64,000 nt of DNA from Hyphomicrobium_B sp001006785 (GCF_001006785.1 NZ_CDHO01000002.1:310001-374000); one strand, 5' to 3'; positions 11,466 to 19,995 are shown, numbered from the stretch's first letter. Notes: generated by a model from the sequence alone, not told the origin. Program-made: numbers and translations.

Positions 11466-12527
11466 CTAATTGGTCAGGTTGACCATGCGCTCGACAGCGC
11501 GACGGGCTCGATGGGCAACATCGGGATCGACCGTCACCTCGTGACGCAAGTTGACGAGACTGTCGTAGATGTTCTCGAGGCTAATCCGCTTCATGTGCGG
11601 GCACAAATTGCATGGCCGGATGAAATCGACGTCCGGAACTTCGATCGCGACGTTCGATGCCATCGAGCATTCGGTGACGAGCATGACCTTCGGCGGGCGT
11701 TTGTCTTTCACCCACTGAATCATGCCCGACGTCGAGCCGGTGAAGTCCGCGGCGGCGATGACGTCCGGCGGGCATTCGGGGTGCGCGATGATCTTGAGGC
11801 CAGGCTCGGCCTCGCGCATCGTCTGAAGTTCTTCGCCCGTAAAACGCTCGTGCACCTCGCACGCGCCCTTCCAGGTGATGACTTCGACCTTGGTCTGCGA
11901 CTGCACCCACTTCGCCAGGTACTGGTCAGGTATGCACAAAACGCGGGGCGCGCCGAGGCTTTCCACAACTTTCACGGCGTTGGACGACGTGCAGGTGATG
12001 TCACATTCGGCTTTGACGGCGGCGGAAGTGTTCACATAGGTCACGATTGGAACGCCGGGATAGGCTTCGCGGAGCATGCGAACGTCTTCCGGCGTGATCG
12101 AAGACGCGAGCGAACAGCCGGCGCGCATGTCCGGGATGAGCACGGTCTTGTCCGGCGACAGAAGCTTCGACGTTTCCGCCATGAAGTGCACGCCGGCCTG
12201 AACGATGATCTTCGCATCGACGCGTGCGGCTTCCTTCGCGAGCTGCAGGGAGTCGCCGCGAAAGTCCGCCACGCAATGAAAGATTTCGGGCGTCATGTAG
12301 TTGTGCGCGAGGATGACGGCGTTGCGCTGCTGCTTCAGCTCGTTGATCGACTTGATCAGCGGCGCGTAGTGCGGCCATTCCATCGGCGTCACGACGTGCT
12401 GAACGCGCGCATACATTGGCGCCATCTCGGCTTCGAGCGCCTTGGACCAGGAATAGGGGGGCACGGCTTTGGCGGCCGGATGCGATGCAGTGGCCGGTTT
12501 CGCCAGTCGCTCAAGGGTTTGAACCAT
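11466..12527 (-). CDS. nadA: Quinolinate synthase
   Basis: NadA is a [4Fe-4S] enzyme condensing iminoaspartate with dihydroxyacetone phosphate to quinolinate. The 353-residue form starts at the ATG at 12527, preceded by GGGAGACGGG. The longer frame to 12569 would begin inside the palindromic operator and is unlikely. Signature segments are NAVILAHNYMTPEIFH, GDSLQLAK, GVHFMAETSKLL, PDMRAGCSLA, TCTSSNAV, PDQYLA, HPECPPDV, STSGMI and PCNLCPHMKRISLENI, so the three cluster cysteines are visible (AGCSLA, HPECP, NLCPHM). It leads the nadABC operon and is probably repressed by NadQ. Confidence 0.95.
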   Translation of the reverse strand: MVQTLERLAKPATASHPAAKAVPPYSWSKALEAEMAPMYARVQHVVTPMEWPHYAPLIKSINELKQQRNAVILAHNYMTPEIFHCVADFRGDSLQLAKEAARVDAKIIVQAGVHFMAETSKLLSPDKTVLIPDMRAGCSLASSITPEDVRMLREAYPGVPIVTYVNTSAAVKAECDITCTSSNAVKVVESLGAPRVLCIPDQYLAKWVQSQTKVEVITWKGACEVHERFTGEELQTMREAEPGLKIIAHPECPPDVIAAADFTGSTSGMIQWVKDKRPPKVMLVTECSMASNVAIEVPDVDFIRPCNLCPHMKRISLENIYDSLVNLRHEVTVDPDVAHRARRAVERMVNLTN

Positions 12528-12548
12528 TGACCCGTCTCCCGTAAGAGC

Positions 12549-12573
12549 GTATATACTCTTAGTGAGCATATAC
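12549..12573. promoter_or_regulatory. Palindromic operator upstream of nadA (probable NadQ site)
   Basis: Two 10-bp arms, GTATATACTC and GAGCATATAC, form an inverted repeat with one mismatch around the five-base centre TTAGT. The site ends 21 bases before the nadA start codon and probably overlaps the promoter. NadQ, the NUDIX-like NAD regulator of Rhizobiales, is known to control nadABC, and its gene is directly upstream here. That NadQ binds this site is inferred. Confidence 0.8.
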
Positions 12574-12620
12574 GGGATAAAAACAGCGTCGGCACAGCAA
12601 GCCGCATTTCACGTCATAGA

Positions 12621-12639
12621 AATGCTCTTCTAGAGCATT
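12621..12639. promoter_or_regulatory. Second, shorter palindrome upstream of nadA
   Basis: The arms AATGCTC and GAGCATT form a perfect inverted repeat around TTCTA. The core RCTC-TT.....-GAGCAT and the five-base spacing match the larger operator at 12549-12573. It is centred about 69 bp further upstream. It may be an auxiliary NadQ site. Confidence 0.5.
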
Positions 12640-12677
12640 CTAGGGACGTTATTAACATAGTGGAGTTGAAAACAAAT

Positions 12678-12708
12678 TTCCAGGGCGACGGTTCCGTCGA
12701 CCCTGGAT
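12678..12708 (-). terminator. Hairpin downstream of nadQ
   Basis: On the reverse strand CCAGGGTCGACGG pairs with CCGTCGCCCTGG, with a bulged T and a two-base loop. The following AAATTTGTTTTC is moderately T-rich. It lies about 25-52 bases after the nadQ stop codon and would separate nadQ from the nadA promoter. Confidence 0.55.
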
Positions 12709-12731
12709 TTGTCATGACAGCGTCGTGCGGA

Positions 12732-13787
12732 TCAGTTCCGAACCGGCGGAGCCGAAACTCTGACGCCCGGAGCCGGTCGCTCCAACAGAACCTCGCGGCG
12801 GAAGCGGAAGAGCTTTGCCGGACGACCGCCCGTTCTGGTTTTGACATCGCCCGTCGGCTCGACAAGGCCCGCGCCTTCGACCAACCGGCGAAAGTTCTGC
12901 TTATGCAGATGCGGTCCCAGAATGGCTTCGACGGTCTTCTGCAGTTCGTAAAGCGTGAATTCGTCCGGCATCAACTCGAATACGACCGGGCGGTATTTGA
13001 TCTTCGATCGCGTCCGGCTGATCGCGGTCGCGAGAATACGCCGGTGATCGGACTGCATCGGAAGCCCGAGCTTCGGACGATCGGTCCATTCTCTCGCGGC
13101 GCTTCGGCCATCACGCAATGCTTCGTCCACGAGGCCCGCCTCGTAGAGCATTTCGAAGCGCTCGAGCACCTTTTCTTCGTCCCACGCCATGCCGTCGAGT
13201 CCGAAGCAAATGCGAACCCGGTCGGCTCTCGGGATGGGCGATGAGCCGGCCTTCGGAGCGCTGGGCTTCTCGGCCCAGGATTTGAGCCGCGGTTCGATCT
13301 CGTGCGCGATGATCTCGGGACGCCCGCGACGCCAGTCTTCCCAAGGAAAATACTGATACCAGCTCCGCCAGACGCCGTTCGTCAGCCCATGATGGCCGAC
13401 AGCCTGGGTAAGAGCGAGATAACCGATCGATACGACATGCGGAGACGCATCGTCCGGTTCGGCGTGACGGCCGCGATCTGCGAACGTGTACAGCTGCTCT
13501 GCATAGCCAAGATCGAGCCCTGTCTGATTATGGACCCAGGCCCGCAGTCCGCTTTCAAGCGTACGATGTTCAATTGGATCGAAAGGACCAAATGGCAGGA
13601 TGTCGGTGGCGCCGATCCGGTCCGGCTCGCCGCGCACGACGAGCGCGACAGGCTCATTCTCGGCGACTGCAACGATAGCCGCATTAAGGCCAATGCCGAC
13701 CGACGGAGAAAGCTCCGTGTCGGTATCTGGAGTCCGATGAGCTGTCTCGGGCGTCGGCTTTCTCCGGCCTGAAAGTTCCATGTTCAT
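12732..13787 (-). CDS. nadQ: NAD biosynthesis regulator NadQ (NUDIX-like/winged-helix, COG4111)
   Basis: This 351-residue protein resembles the COG4111 family, which is the predicted repressor NadQ of nadABC in alphaproteobacteria. The N-terminal half is a NUDIX-like effector domain (NAAIVAVAENEPVALVV and LPFGPFDPIEHRTLESGLRAWVHNQTGLDLGYAEQLYTFADRGR) in which the catalytic NUDIX box is not intact, as expected for a ligand sensor. The C-terminal half is a winged-helix domain (FTLYELQKTVEAILG, HKQNFRRLVEGAGLVEPTG and GGRPAKLFRFRREVL). It sits immediately upstream of nadA on the same strand with palindromes in the gap. GGGGAAG precedes the ATG. The family is well recognised; repression by a pyridine nucleotide is inference. 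Confidence 0.88.
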   Translation of the reverse strand: MNMELSGRRKPTPETAHRTPDTDTELSPSVGIGLNAAIVAVAENEPVALVVRGEPDRIGATDILPFGPFDPIEHRTLESGLRAWVHNQTGLDLGYAEQLYTFADRGRHAEPDDASPHVVSIGYLALTQAVGHHGLTNGVWRSWYQYFPWEDWRRGRPEIIAHEIEPRLKSWAEKPSAPKAGSSPIPRADRVRICFGLDGMAWDEEKVLERFEMLYEAGLVDEALRDGRSAAREWTDRPKLGLPMQSDHRRILATAISRTRSKIKYRPVVFELMPDEFTLYELQKTVEAILGPHLHKQNFRRLVEGAGLVEPTGDVKTRTGGRPAKLFRFRREVLLERPAPGVRVSAPPVRN

Positions 13788-13895
13788 CTAGTCTTCCCCG
13801 TGCTCCCCATGAGGCGAGCTAGTGGGCGATCGTGGCGATTTTCAGATGTCCTGCGCAACTAAAACCTACACTTCCGCCGCAAAATGGCCCGATTG

Positions 13896-14504
13896 TCAGA
13901 GGCGGCAAAGTGCTTTGAATTCAGCGACAAATCGGGCTTGGGCATCGCTAGTAGAATGCGGCGTGAGCCCCCTAAGTTCCCTGTCGATTACATCGGGAAG
14001 TTCCGGGCGGCCGAAAAAGCGTTTTGCCTCCTCGGGATCGAACCCGGCGAGCGTCACCGCTTCGTAGTACGCCGCGATCGTGTCGGCGCGCTTGATCGCG
14101 GAAATGACGTGGGCGTCCATTTGACCTAAGCCGAAGCGTTCGTGGATGGCGGCGAGCAGCTTCTGCTCGAAGGCCTTGTAGTCGAGTCCGATCGCCGCTT
14201 TGAACGGGCTGATTAAATCCCCGATGACATATTCAGGCGCGTCGTGGAGCAGCGCCGCGCACAACTCGCGCGCTCCGAATAGAGGCTCGATTGTCCGCAC
14301 AATGTCTGTCACGACGAGACTATGCTGAGCGACGGAAAAAGCATGCTCGCCGACGGTCTGCCCGTTCCAGCGCGCGACGCGCGCAAGCCCGTGCGCGATA
14401 TCTTCTATTTCGATATCGTCCGCCTTCGGATCAAGGAGATCGAGACGGCGGCCCGACAGCATCCGCTGCCATGCCCGCTTAGGAGACGTATGTTCGCCGC
14501 TCAT
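13896..14504 (-). CDS. HD-domain phosphohydrolase (YfbR-like)
   Basis: The 202-residue protein carries HD-domain metal ligands: RWNGQTVGEHAFSVAQHS (first His), ALLHDAPEYVIGD (HD doublet) and a later DT in IKRADTIAAYYEAV. YfbR-type enzymes dephosphorylate deoxynucleoside 5'-monophosphates, so a nucleotide-pool role is plausible but not proven. The start at 14504 overlaps the tag stop as ATGA and gives the conserved beginning with TSPKRAWQRMLSGRRLDLLDP. The open frame extends upstream to 14747, but that stretch is the shadow of tag. It is the third gene of ygfZ-tag-HD. Confidence 0.88.
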   Translation of the reverse strand: MSGEHTSPKRAWQRMLSGRRLDLLDPKADDIEIEDIAHGLARVARWNGQTVGEHAFSVAQHSLVVTDIVRTIEPLFGARELCAALLHDAPEYVIGDLISPFKAAIGLDYKAFEQKLLAAIHERFGLGQMDAHVISAIKRADTIAAYYEAVTLAGFDPEEAKRFFGRPELPDVIDRELRGLTPHSTSDAQARFVAEFKALCRL

Positions 14505-15112
14505 AGGCCTTCGATCTTGAGTGACTTCTGCAGTTTGGCGCATGGCGCATGACGAAAGCAGGTCACGATGTGATCGTTGACCATGCCCGTCGATTGCATG
14601 AAGGCGTAGAGCGTCGTCGAGCCGACAAAACGGAAGCCTGCGTTCTTCAAAGCTTTGCTCATGCGTTTCGACGTGTCCGTTTCGGTCGGCGCATCCTTGA
14701 AAGACTGCAGCTTGTTGATGACCGGACGTCCGTCGATCAGTCCCCAAAGAAAATGCGAAAACGAAACTTTCTCGCTGAGCGCGAGATAAGCCTTCGCGTT
14801 CGAAATCGTCGCTTCGATCTTGGCGCGATTGCGAATGATGCCTTCATCGTTCATCAGCCGCGCGATGTCGCGTTCGCCGAAGCGCGCGATGCGCGCCGCA
14901 TCGAAACCGTGAAACGCCTTGCGGAAGTTTTCGCGCTTCCGAAGGATCGTGATCCACGACAATCCCGCCTGAAAGCCTTCGAGAGTGAGTTTTTCGAACA
15001 GCGCGCGATCGTCGGTCATCGGGACGCCCCACTCATCGTCGTGGTAGCGCGCGTACTCCGTTCCCGTCGCTCCCGCCCAGGGACAGCGTTCGCGTTCGTC
15101 CTGCCGGCTCAT
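14501..15112 (-). CDS. tag: DNA-3-methyladenine glycosylase I
   Basis: Tag excises 3-methyladenine from alkylated DNA. The 203-residue protein matches the family end to end: RCPWAGATGTEYARYHDDEWGVP at the start, the catalytic glutamate in TLEGFQAGLSWITILRKRENFRKAF, then NRAKIEATISNAKAYL, FVGSTTLYAFMQSTGMVNDH and the zinc-site His/Cys in NDHIVTCFRH (with Cys10 and His24 at the N-terminus). The ATG at 15112 overlaps the ygfZ stop as ATGA, and its own stop overlaps the next start the same way. Confidence 0.95.
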   Translation of the reverse strand: MSRQDERERCPWAGATGTEYARYHDDEWGVPMTDDRALFEKLTLEGFQAGLSWITILRKRENFRKAFHGFDAARIARFGERDIARLMNDEGIIRNRAKIEATISNAKAYLALSEKVSFSHFLWGLIDGRPVINKLQSFKDAPTETDTSKRMSKALKNAGFRFVGSTTLYAFMQSTGMVNDHIVTCFRHAPCAKLQKSLKIEGL

Positions 15113-16005
15113 GATGGCAATGCTGCCGAAGGCCGCGACGACGCCGATTTGCGATAACGCCTGAGCACGTCGGCATCGATGTCGATCGTCGTGCCGGCGG
15201 CGCGCAGACTCTGATTTTTGTCTTGAGCTTCGATGGCGCGATCGAGGCGAACCATCGCGAGCCCATGCAGTCCGTCGACCGTGCCGACCCGGCCGATGGC
15301 GACGTCGCCAAGATGGATCTCGGCTCCGGAGATCAGCGGCGCGGCGGCGGAGATTTTCACGACGCGCTTGCGCACGACGGTCTTGTTCTGCATTCGCGCG
15401 ACGATTTCCTGTCCGACGTAGCAGCCTTTCGTGAAGGAGACGCCGTTGAAGAGATCGTAATCCGCTTCGTGCGGATAGGCGTCGCCGAACTCGAAATCCT
15501 TGCCCGCTTCGGGAACGCCGAGGCGGACTCGTAAGGCGTCGTAATCGATATGCGCCAGCTCGACGACCTGCGCGTCGGCCGGCGGCGGCGATTGCATCAG
15601 CCAGCGGAGGCCCATCGCCGGATGGCGCGGGTCGTTGAATTGGACGCACGCGCGCGTCGCCGACAGAGCGGCGGCGCCGTCGTCCCAGACGGCGTAGACG
15701 GCAAAGCCCGGCGAGGCGTCGGTGATCGCGACATCGGCGCGGAGCTTATACATCGTCAGGCGCTTGACGAGATCGGCGGCCTTGGCGGCGGCAACGTCGA
15801 GAAGATACCCCGTCTCCGTGCGGACGATGAAGAAATCGAACAGGATTTTGCCTTGCGGCGACAGCAGCCCCGCGAAGCGCGCTTCGCCCGCGTTCAACCC
15901 CTCGATTTCGTTGGTGACGAGGCTCTGCAACAATTTTTCGCTGTCGGGGCCATCGACGCGAACGACGCCGCGGTCGGTAAGTCGCGCGATCTTTACGCTG
16001 GACAT
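15109..16005 (-). CDS. ygfZ: Folate-binding YgfZ/GcvT-like protein
   Basis: This is a 298-residue member of the YgfZ (IBA57-like) family. It shows the diagnostic KGCYVGQE motif in FTKGCYVGQEIVARMQNKTVVRKRVV and the N-terminal GcvT-like fold (VRVDGPDSEKLLQSLVTNEI, ARFAGLLSPQGKILFDFFI). YgfZ binds tetrahydrofolate and supports assembly or repair of iron-sulfur enzymes. The start is the ATG at 16005; a TTG at 16026 is also in frame. It is first in a tightly coupled operon with tag and the HD hydrolase, and divergent from pyrC with 84 bp between. Confidence 0.93.
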   Translation of the reverse strand: MSSVKIARLTDRGVVRVDGPDSEKLLQSLVTNEIEGLNAGEARFAGLLSPQGKILFDFFIVRTETGYLLDVAAAKAADLVKRLTMYKLRADVAITDASPGFAVYAVWDDGAAALSATRACVQFNDPRHPAMGLRWLMQSPPPADAQVVELAHIDYDALRVRLGVPEAGKDFEFGDAYPHEADYDLFNGVSFTKGCYVGQEIVARMQNKTVVRKRVVKISAAAPLISGAEIHLGDVAIGRVGTVDGLHGLAMVRLDRAIEAQDKNQSLRAAGTTIDIDADVLRRYRKSASSRPSAALPS

Positions 16006-16089
16006 TAGCGTTCGCCTCGATTGCAAACAGAGTGAGAGTTACGTATGCGGGGTTCAAGCCGAAGGCAAGTGTGAGGAGCGCCGGCAAAA

Positions 16090-17424
16090 ATGGCCGATAC
16101 ATTCGATGTCTTGATCCGTGGCGCGACAGTCGTCAACCATGACGGGGAGGGCGTCCGCGATATCGCGATTTCGGGCGGCAGGATTGCGGAAATCGGCGAC
16201 CTTGGCTCGGCCGGCGCGGCTGAAATCATCGACGCGGCGGGCCTGCATATTCTGCCGGGGGTCATCGATACCCAGGTGCATTTCCGCGAGCCGGGCTTGA
16301 CGCATAAAGAAGATCTCGAGACGGGGAGCCGAGCGGCGGTTGCTGGCGGCGTGACGGCCGTTTTCGAGATGCCGAACACGAAGCCTTTGACGACGACGGA
16401 AGACACGTTGGCCGACAAGGTCCGCAGCGCGCGTCATCGCATGTTCTGCGATTTCGCATTTTTCGTCGGCGGCACGCGCGACAACATCGCGGAAATTCCG
16501 AAGCTCGAAAAGCTCGAAGCCGCGGCCGGCATGAAAGTCTTCATGGGCTCGTCCACCGGCGACCTTCTGGTTGACGAGGAAGACGCGCTCGATCGCATCA
16601 TCGCCAGAATTTCGCGGCGCGCGTCGTTTCATGCCGAGGATGAAGACCGCCTCAAGGCGCGAATGCATCTCCGCCGCAAGGGGGATCCGTCTTCGCACCC
16701 CGAGTGGCGCGATCCGGAGGCGGCGCTGATCGCGACGAAGCGGCTCGTCGGTCTCGCCGAAAAGCACGGCAAGCGCGTGCATGTGCTGCACGTCTCGACG
16801 GCGGAGGAAATGGAGTTCCTGCGCAATCACAAATCCTACGCCACGGTCGAAGTCACGCCGCATCATCTGACGCTGCAGGCGCCCGAATGCTACGAGCGCC
16901 TCGGCGCCTACGCACAGATGAACCCGCCGGTTCGCGACGCGCGCCACCGGGCGGCGATATGGCATGCGCTGCAGTCTGGCGTGGTGGACGTTCTGGGCTC
17001 CGATCACGCGCCGCACACGCGCGAAGAAAAAGAGCACACCTATCCCGACACGCATTCTGGCATGACGGGCGTGCAGACGCTGGTGCCGACGATGCTCGAT
17101 CATGTGAATGCAGGGCGGCTGTCGCTGCAGCGTCTGGTCGATTTGACCAGCCACGGGCCACAACGACTGTTCGGCATCAGGAACAAGGGGCGGATCGCCG
17201 TCGGCTACGATGCCGACCTGACCGTGGTCGATTTGAAGCGCCGGGTCCGGATATCGAACGACTGGATCGAAAGCCGCTGCGGCTGGACGCCATACGACGG
17301 CGCAACGGTGACGGGATGGCCGGTAGGCACGTTCGTGCGCGGTCACAAGGCCATGTGGGAGGGCGAAATCAACGGGCCCGCGCGTGGCGAGCCCGTTCAG
17401 TTCCTCGAAGGCTTCGTTCGCTGA
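16090..17424 (+). CDS. pyrC: Dihydroorotase-like amidohydrolase (first metal histidine replaced)
   Basis: The 444-residue class I dihydroorotase homologue would close carbamoyl-aspartate to dihydroorotate in pyrimidine synthesis. Most of the amidohydrolase site is visible: His64 in QVHFREPG, Lys149 in GMKVFMGSS, His181 in FHAEDED, His234 in HVLHVST and Asp305 in GSDHAPH. The usual His-x-His is Gln62-Val-His64, so the first metal ligand is missing. As far as I recall this is a feature of a rhizobial subgroup annotated as dihydroorotase. It may be a true enzyme with altered metal binding or a paralogue with another substrate. AGGAG precedes the ATG. No pyrB is adjacent. Confidence 0.85.
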   Translation: MADTFDVLIRGATVVNHDGEGVRDIAISGGRIAEIGDLGSAGAAEIIDAAGLHILPGVIDTQVHFREPGLTHKEDLETGSRAAVAGGVTAVFEMPNTKPLTTTEDTLADKVRSARHRMFCDFAFFVGGTRDNIAEIPKLEKLEAAAGMKVFMGSSTGDLLVDEEDALDRIIARISRRASFHAEDEDRLKARMHLRRKGDPSSHPEWRDPEAALIATKRLVGLAEKHGKRVHVLHVSTAEEMEFLRNHKSYATVEVTPHHLTLQAPECYERLGAYAQMNPPVRDARHRAAIWHALQSGVVDVLGSDHAPHTREEKEHTYPDTHSGMTGVQTLVPTMLDHVNAGRLSLQRLVDLTSHGPQRLFGIRNKGRIAVGYDADLTVVDLKRRVRISNDWIESRCGWTPYDGATVTGWPVGTFVRGHKAMWEGEINGPARGEPVQFLEGFVR

Positions 17425-17448
17425 GGCAAGCGCGCGAAGCGGACGGCA

Positions 17449-18216
17449 TCAGCCTTCGCTGCCGGCCTTCGCGACGCGTGCGAGACCAGCGGGCAGCCGC
17501 TTCAACACGTGCACGGTCGTCCCGACGCCCGCGATCGAAGCAAGGTGCGTGACGTTGCCGTTCGTCATGCGGATGCAGCCCGACGATGTCGCCGTGCCGA
17601 TGGAGCTGACGTCGTTGGTGCCGTGGATGCGATAGAGCGTGCTGCCGAGATAGAGCGCCATCGCGCCCAGCGGATTGCGCACGCCGCCCTGCATGTGAAC
17701 CGGAAGTCCGGGCTTGCGCGCGCGCATCTCCGCCGGCGGATACCAGTCGGGCCATGCGACCTTGCGCGAGATCTTTTCAACGCCCGACCACGCGAAGCCC
17801 TGCTTGCCGACAGCGATCGGATAGCGATACGCCGTCGTCGAGGAGAGAACGTAGTAGAGGCGGCGTCCGGCCGTATCGATGACGATCGAACCGGCGGCGT
17901 AGCTGTTCGGGAACGACACCTTGGGAGGAGCGACGGCCGAGATATTCGGTCTGCCGCCGCCCGTCAGCGTGCCTTCGCTTGCCGATGAGCGCGCGTTGTC
18001 GTCGTCTTCGTCATCGCGTCCGCTGTTTTGCGGGCGATCCCAGTCCCAGCCCATTCCGAACAGCGGTTGCGGCGCCCGCTCGGCGCGCTGGCTGCTACGC
18101 TTCTGCTTTTTGGGGGGAACGTATCCGTAGTTTTGCTGGAATGGATGGAAGGCTTGCGCCGGTGCGGCGACGGCGCAGCTCAAAATAGCGGCTGCAAGAA
18201 TACTCATACGCGTCAT
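17449..18216 (-). CDS. L,D-transpeptidase (YkuD domain)
   Basis: This 255-residue periplasmic enzyme has a signal peptide (MSILAAAILSCAVAAPAQA). A low-complexity Lys/Arg then Asp-rich linker runs to about residue 95, and the YkuD domain follows from about 105. The active site is complete: HGT at His198 and SSGCIRM with Cys214 and Arg216. Such enzymes make 3-3 cross-links in peptidoglycan or attach outer-membrane proteins to it. The start at 18216 is chosen because it gives the signal peptide directly; the frame extends to 18267. It converges on pyrC with a 24-bp gap. Confidence 0.92.
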   Translation of the reverse strand: MTRMSILAAAILSCAVAAPAQAFHPFQQNYGYVPPKKQKRSSQRAERAPQPLFGMGWDWDRPQNSGRDDEDDDNARSSASEGTLTGGGRPNISAVAPPKVSFPNSYAAGSIVIDTAGRRLYYVLSSTTAYRYPIAVGKQGFAWSGVEKISRKVAWPDWYPPAEMRARKPGLPVHMQGGVRNPLGAMALYLGSTLYRIHGTNDVSSIGTATSSGCIRMTNGNVTHLASIAGVGTTVHVLKRLPAGLARVAKAGSEG

Positions 18217-18341
18217 CAAACAAACCCTTGCTTTGCGTCTCGCTTGTAGCGGCACGCAATAAAGCAAAAGAAGACGCGGTGGCCACCCCTCTGCGGCAAT
18301 TCGCAGTCAATCAGAAATTGCAGCCTGATTTCGGCGCACCG

Positions 18342-18884
18342 TCATTCGATGCGCTTGAACATCAGCCAATTGCCGTCGGCGGCAATGACGACGCACCACC
18401 ACATCCAGCGCTTTTTATCATGCATCTCAGCGGCTTTCGCCGGACTGACGAGCCGATAGAGGTCGACTTCCTCAGCCGGCGTCAGCTTGTCGAGCGGACG
18501 CTCGGCCAGATAAGGCCAGATGTAGAGCAGGTTGTTCTCGATGTCGCTGCCGAAAGGCTTTGCCGCGGGTGGCATGTTCAGAAGCTCGATCAGGTTCGCG
18601 AGAATCTCCTGTCCCTTGCCATCGGCGGACTGTGTTTTGAGCGCCGCGATCGGATCGGTAGCACCGGGTGCGCCGATATCCGGCGTCCTGCCGCTCATTT
18701 CGAACACCGCCTTCAACTCGTCGATATTTCCCGAGCGCGCCGCCGTCAGAATGGCGTCTCGCAGATCGGCGACGTGCTCGGGAAGTTTTGGAGCTTGCAC
18801 GCTTTCCCCAGCCGCAGCTCGCGAGACGTGGACAAGAGCAATGGGCGTCACTACGAGTAGAATCAGAAGTGCACGACTAATCAT
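18342..18884 (-). CDS. Conserved secreted protein of unknown function
   Basis: From the ATG at 18884 this is a 180-residue protein with a signal peptide (MISRALLILLVVTPIALVHVSRAAAG). The mature part has two helical segments, DLRDAILTAARSGNIDELKAVFEM (ankyrin-like in appearance) and GQEILANLIELLNMP. The C-terminal half contains YIWPYLAERPLDKLTPAEEVDLYRLV and ends in a Trp-rich strand (WMWWCVVIAADGNWLMFKR). I recall the C-terminal pattern from uncharacterised proteins widespread in Hyphomicrobiales; no function is known to me. The open frame continues upstream to 19049 but overlaps the region before the divergent LysE gene. Confidence 0.72.
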   Translation of the reverse strand: MISRALLILLVVTPIALVHVSRAAAGESVQAPKLPEHVADLRDAILTAARSGNIDELKAVFEMSGRTPDIGAPGATDPIAALKTQSADGKGQEILANLIELLNMPPAAKPFGSDIENNLLYIWPYLAERPLDKLTPAEEVDLYRLVSPAKAAEMHDKKRWMWWCVVIAADGNWLMFKRIE

Positions 18885-19059
18885 CGGAGCGGAGGCGTAT
18901 CGGCGCAGCCGGGATCGTCTCGCCTGCGAGGAGAGTTTACTTGATGAGCGTTCCAGCATAGTCACCGAACCAATCACTTCCACCTGAGGCTCAAGACATC
19001 GCGCAGCCGGGTAACGGTCAGCGCAAACTCCACTCCCGGACGCGAGCACGCCCGCCTTG

Positions 19060-19722
19060 ATGGACTATATTCCCAATCCCCTCATTATCCCTATCGGCAT
19101 CATTGTCGGGATTCTCATCGCGGCGCCTGTTGGGCCTGTCAACGTGCTGTGCATTCAGCGCGCGATCGAACGCGGATTCTGGGGCGGCATCGCAGCCGGC
19201 ATCGGATCGGTGTTGGGTGATGGTCTCATCGCACTCTGTGCTGGGCTTGGCGTTGGAACGATTTCGGGCGCAGTCGAAACACATCGAGCGATCATTCAGG
19301 CGCTCGGCGGAGTGGCGTTGATTGCGTTCGGCGCGCGCCTCTACTTCACGTCGCCACGGCTACGGATCGTCTCGGAAGCCGAGGGCTCATCCGAAAGCCT
19401 CAGGGATTTCGTCTGGGACATTCCGCAGACGTTCTTTCTCACGATTACGAATCCGGGAGCGGTGCTCGGGCTCTTCGCCGTCTTCGGCGGCGTCAGCACC
19501 TTCGTTGAAGTTCATTCCACGATCGACGTTCTGCTGATGGTGGCGGCGATCGTCGGTGGCAGCATGCTGTGGTGGATCACGCTGTCACACATCATCAGCC
19601 GCTATCGTCACCGGATCGACTTGCGCACGCTGGCGTTCGTCAACCGGATCGCGGGACTGCTGCTCGGCAGTTTCGGCGCGATCCTTATCGCGGAAGTGAT
19701 CTGGAAGGGCGGAAGTTTCTGA
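19060..19722 (+). CDS. LysE family translocator
   Basis: A 220-residue inner-membrane exporter of the LysE/RhtB superfamily. The family signature APVGPVNVLCIQRAIERGFWGGIAAGIGSVLGD is at residues 21-54, and about six hydrophobic segments follow. NPGAVLGLFAVFGG is typical of the central helices. These proteins export amino acids or related small molecules, and the substrate cannot be predicted. The ATG at 19060 is used; a TTG lies one codon earlier. It is convergent with the 81-residue gene downstream. Confidence 0.88.
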   Translation: MDYIPNPLIIPIGIIVGILIAAPVGPVNVLCIQRAIERGFWGGIAAGIGSVLGDGLIALCAGLGVGTISGAVETHRAIIQALGGVALIAFGARLYFTSPRLRIVSEAEGSSESLRDFVWDIPQTFFLTITNPGAVLGLFAVFGGVSTFVEVHSTIDVLLMVAAIVGGSMLWWITLSHIISRYRHRIDLRTLAFVNRIAGLLLGSFGAILIAEVIWKGGSF

Positions 19723-19749
19723 CCAGCGCTTCGTGGCTGACGCGAGCGA

Positions 19750-19995
19750 TTACTGGTCGCGGCGCGTGAGCGTGAATTCGCCTTCGACGACGCGCTTTTC
19801 AAGTCCGCGCGTCAGATGAATGACCGCGTCTTCCCCGTAAATCGCGACGAGATCGGTAAGCGCCGTGAACAACGCGGCATACGCCATCTGCTGCGGTTCG
19901 ACCCCCGTGTCGACGCCCTCATCCCAAGCGGCCAAAATCAGATCGAGCGCCTTGAGCGTCGGGTTTTTGGTGTCGATGTCTTCGAAACACTGCAT
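19750..19995 (-). CDS. Small conserved hypothetical protein
   Basis: An 81-residue acidic, helical protein (CFEDIDTKNPTLKALDLILAAWDEGV, then MAYAALFTALTDLVAIYGEDAVIHLTRGLEKRVVEGEFTL). The reading frame extends far upstream, but the ATG at 19995 is the first start after which composition looks like protein, and the upstream part overlaps the TIGR02301 gene. No domain is recognised and no membrane segment is visible. Confidence 0.6.
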   Translation of the reverse strand: MQCFEDIDTKNPTLKALDLILAAWDEGVDTGVEPQQMAYAALFTALTDLVAIYGEDAVIHLTRGLEKRVVEGEFTLTRRDQ

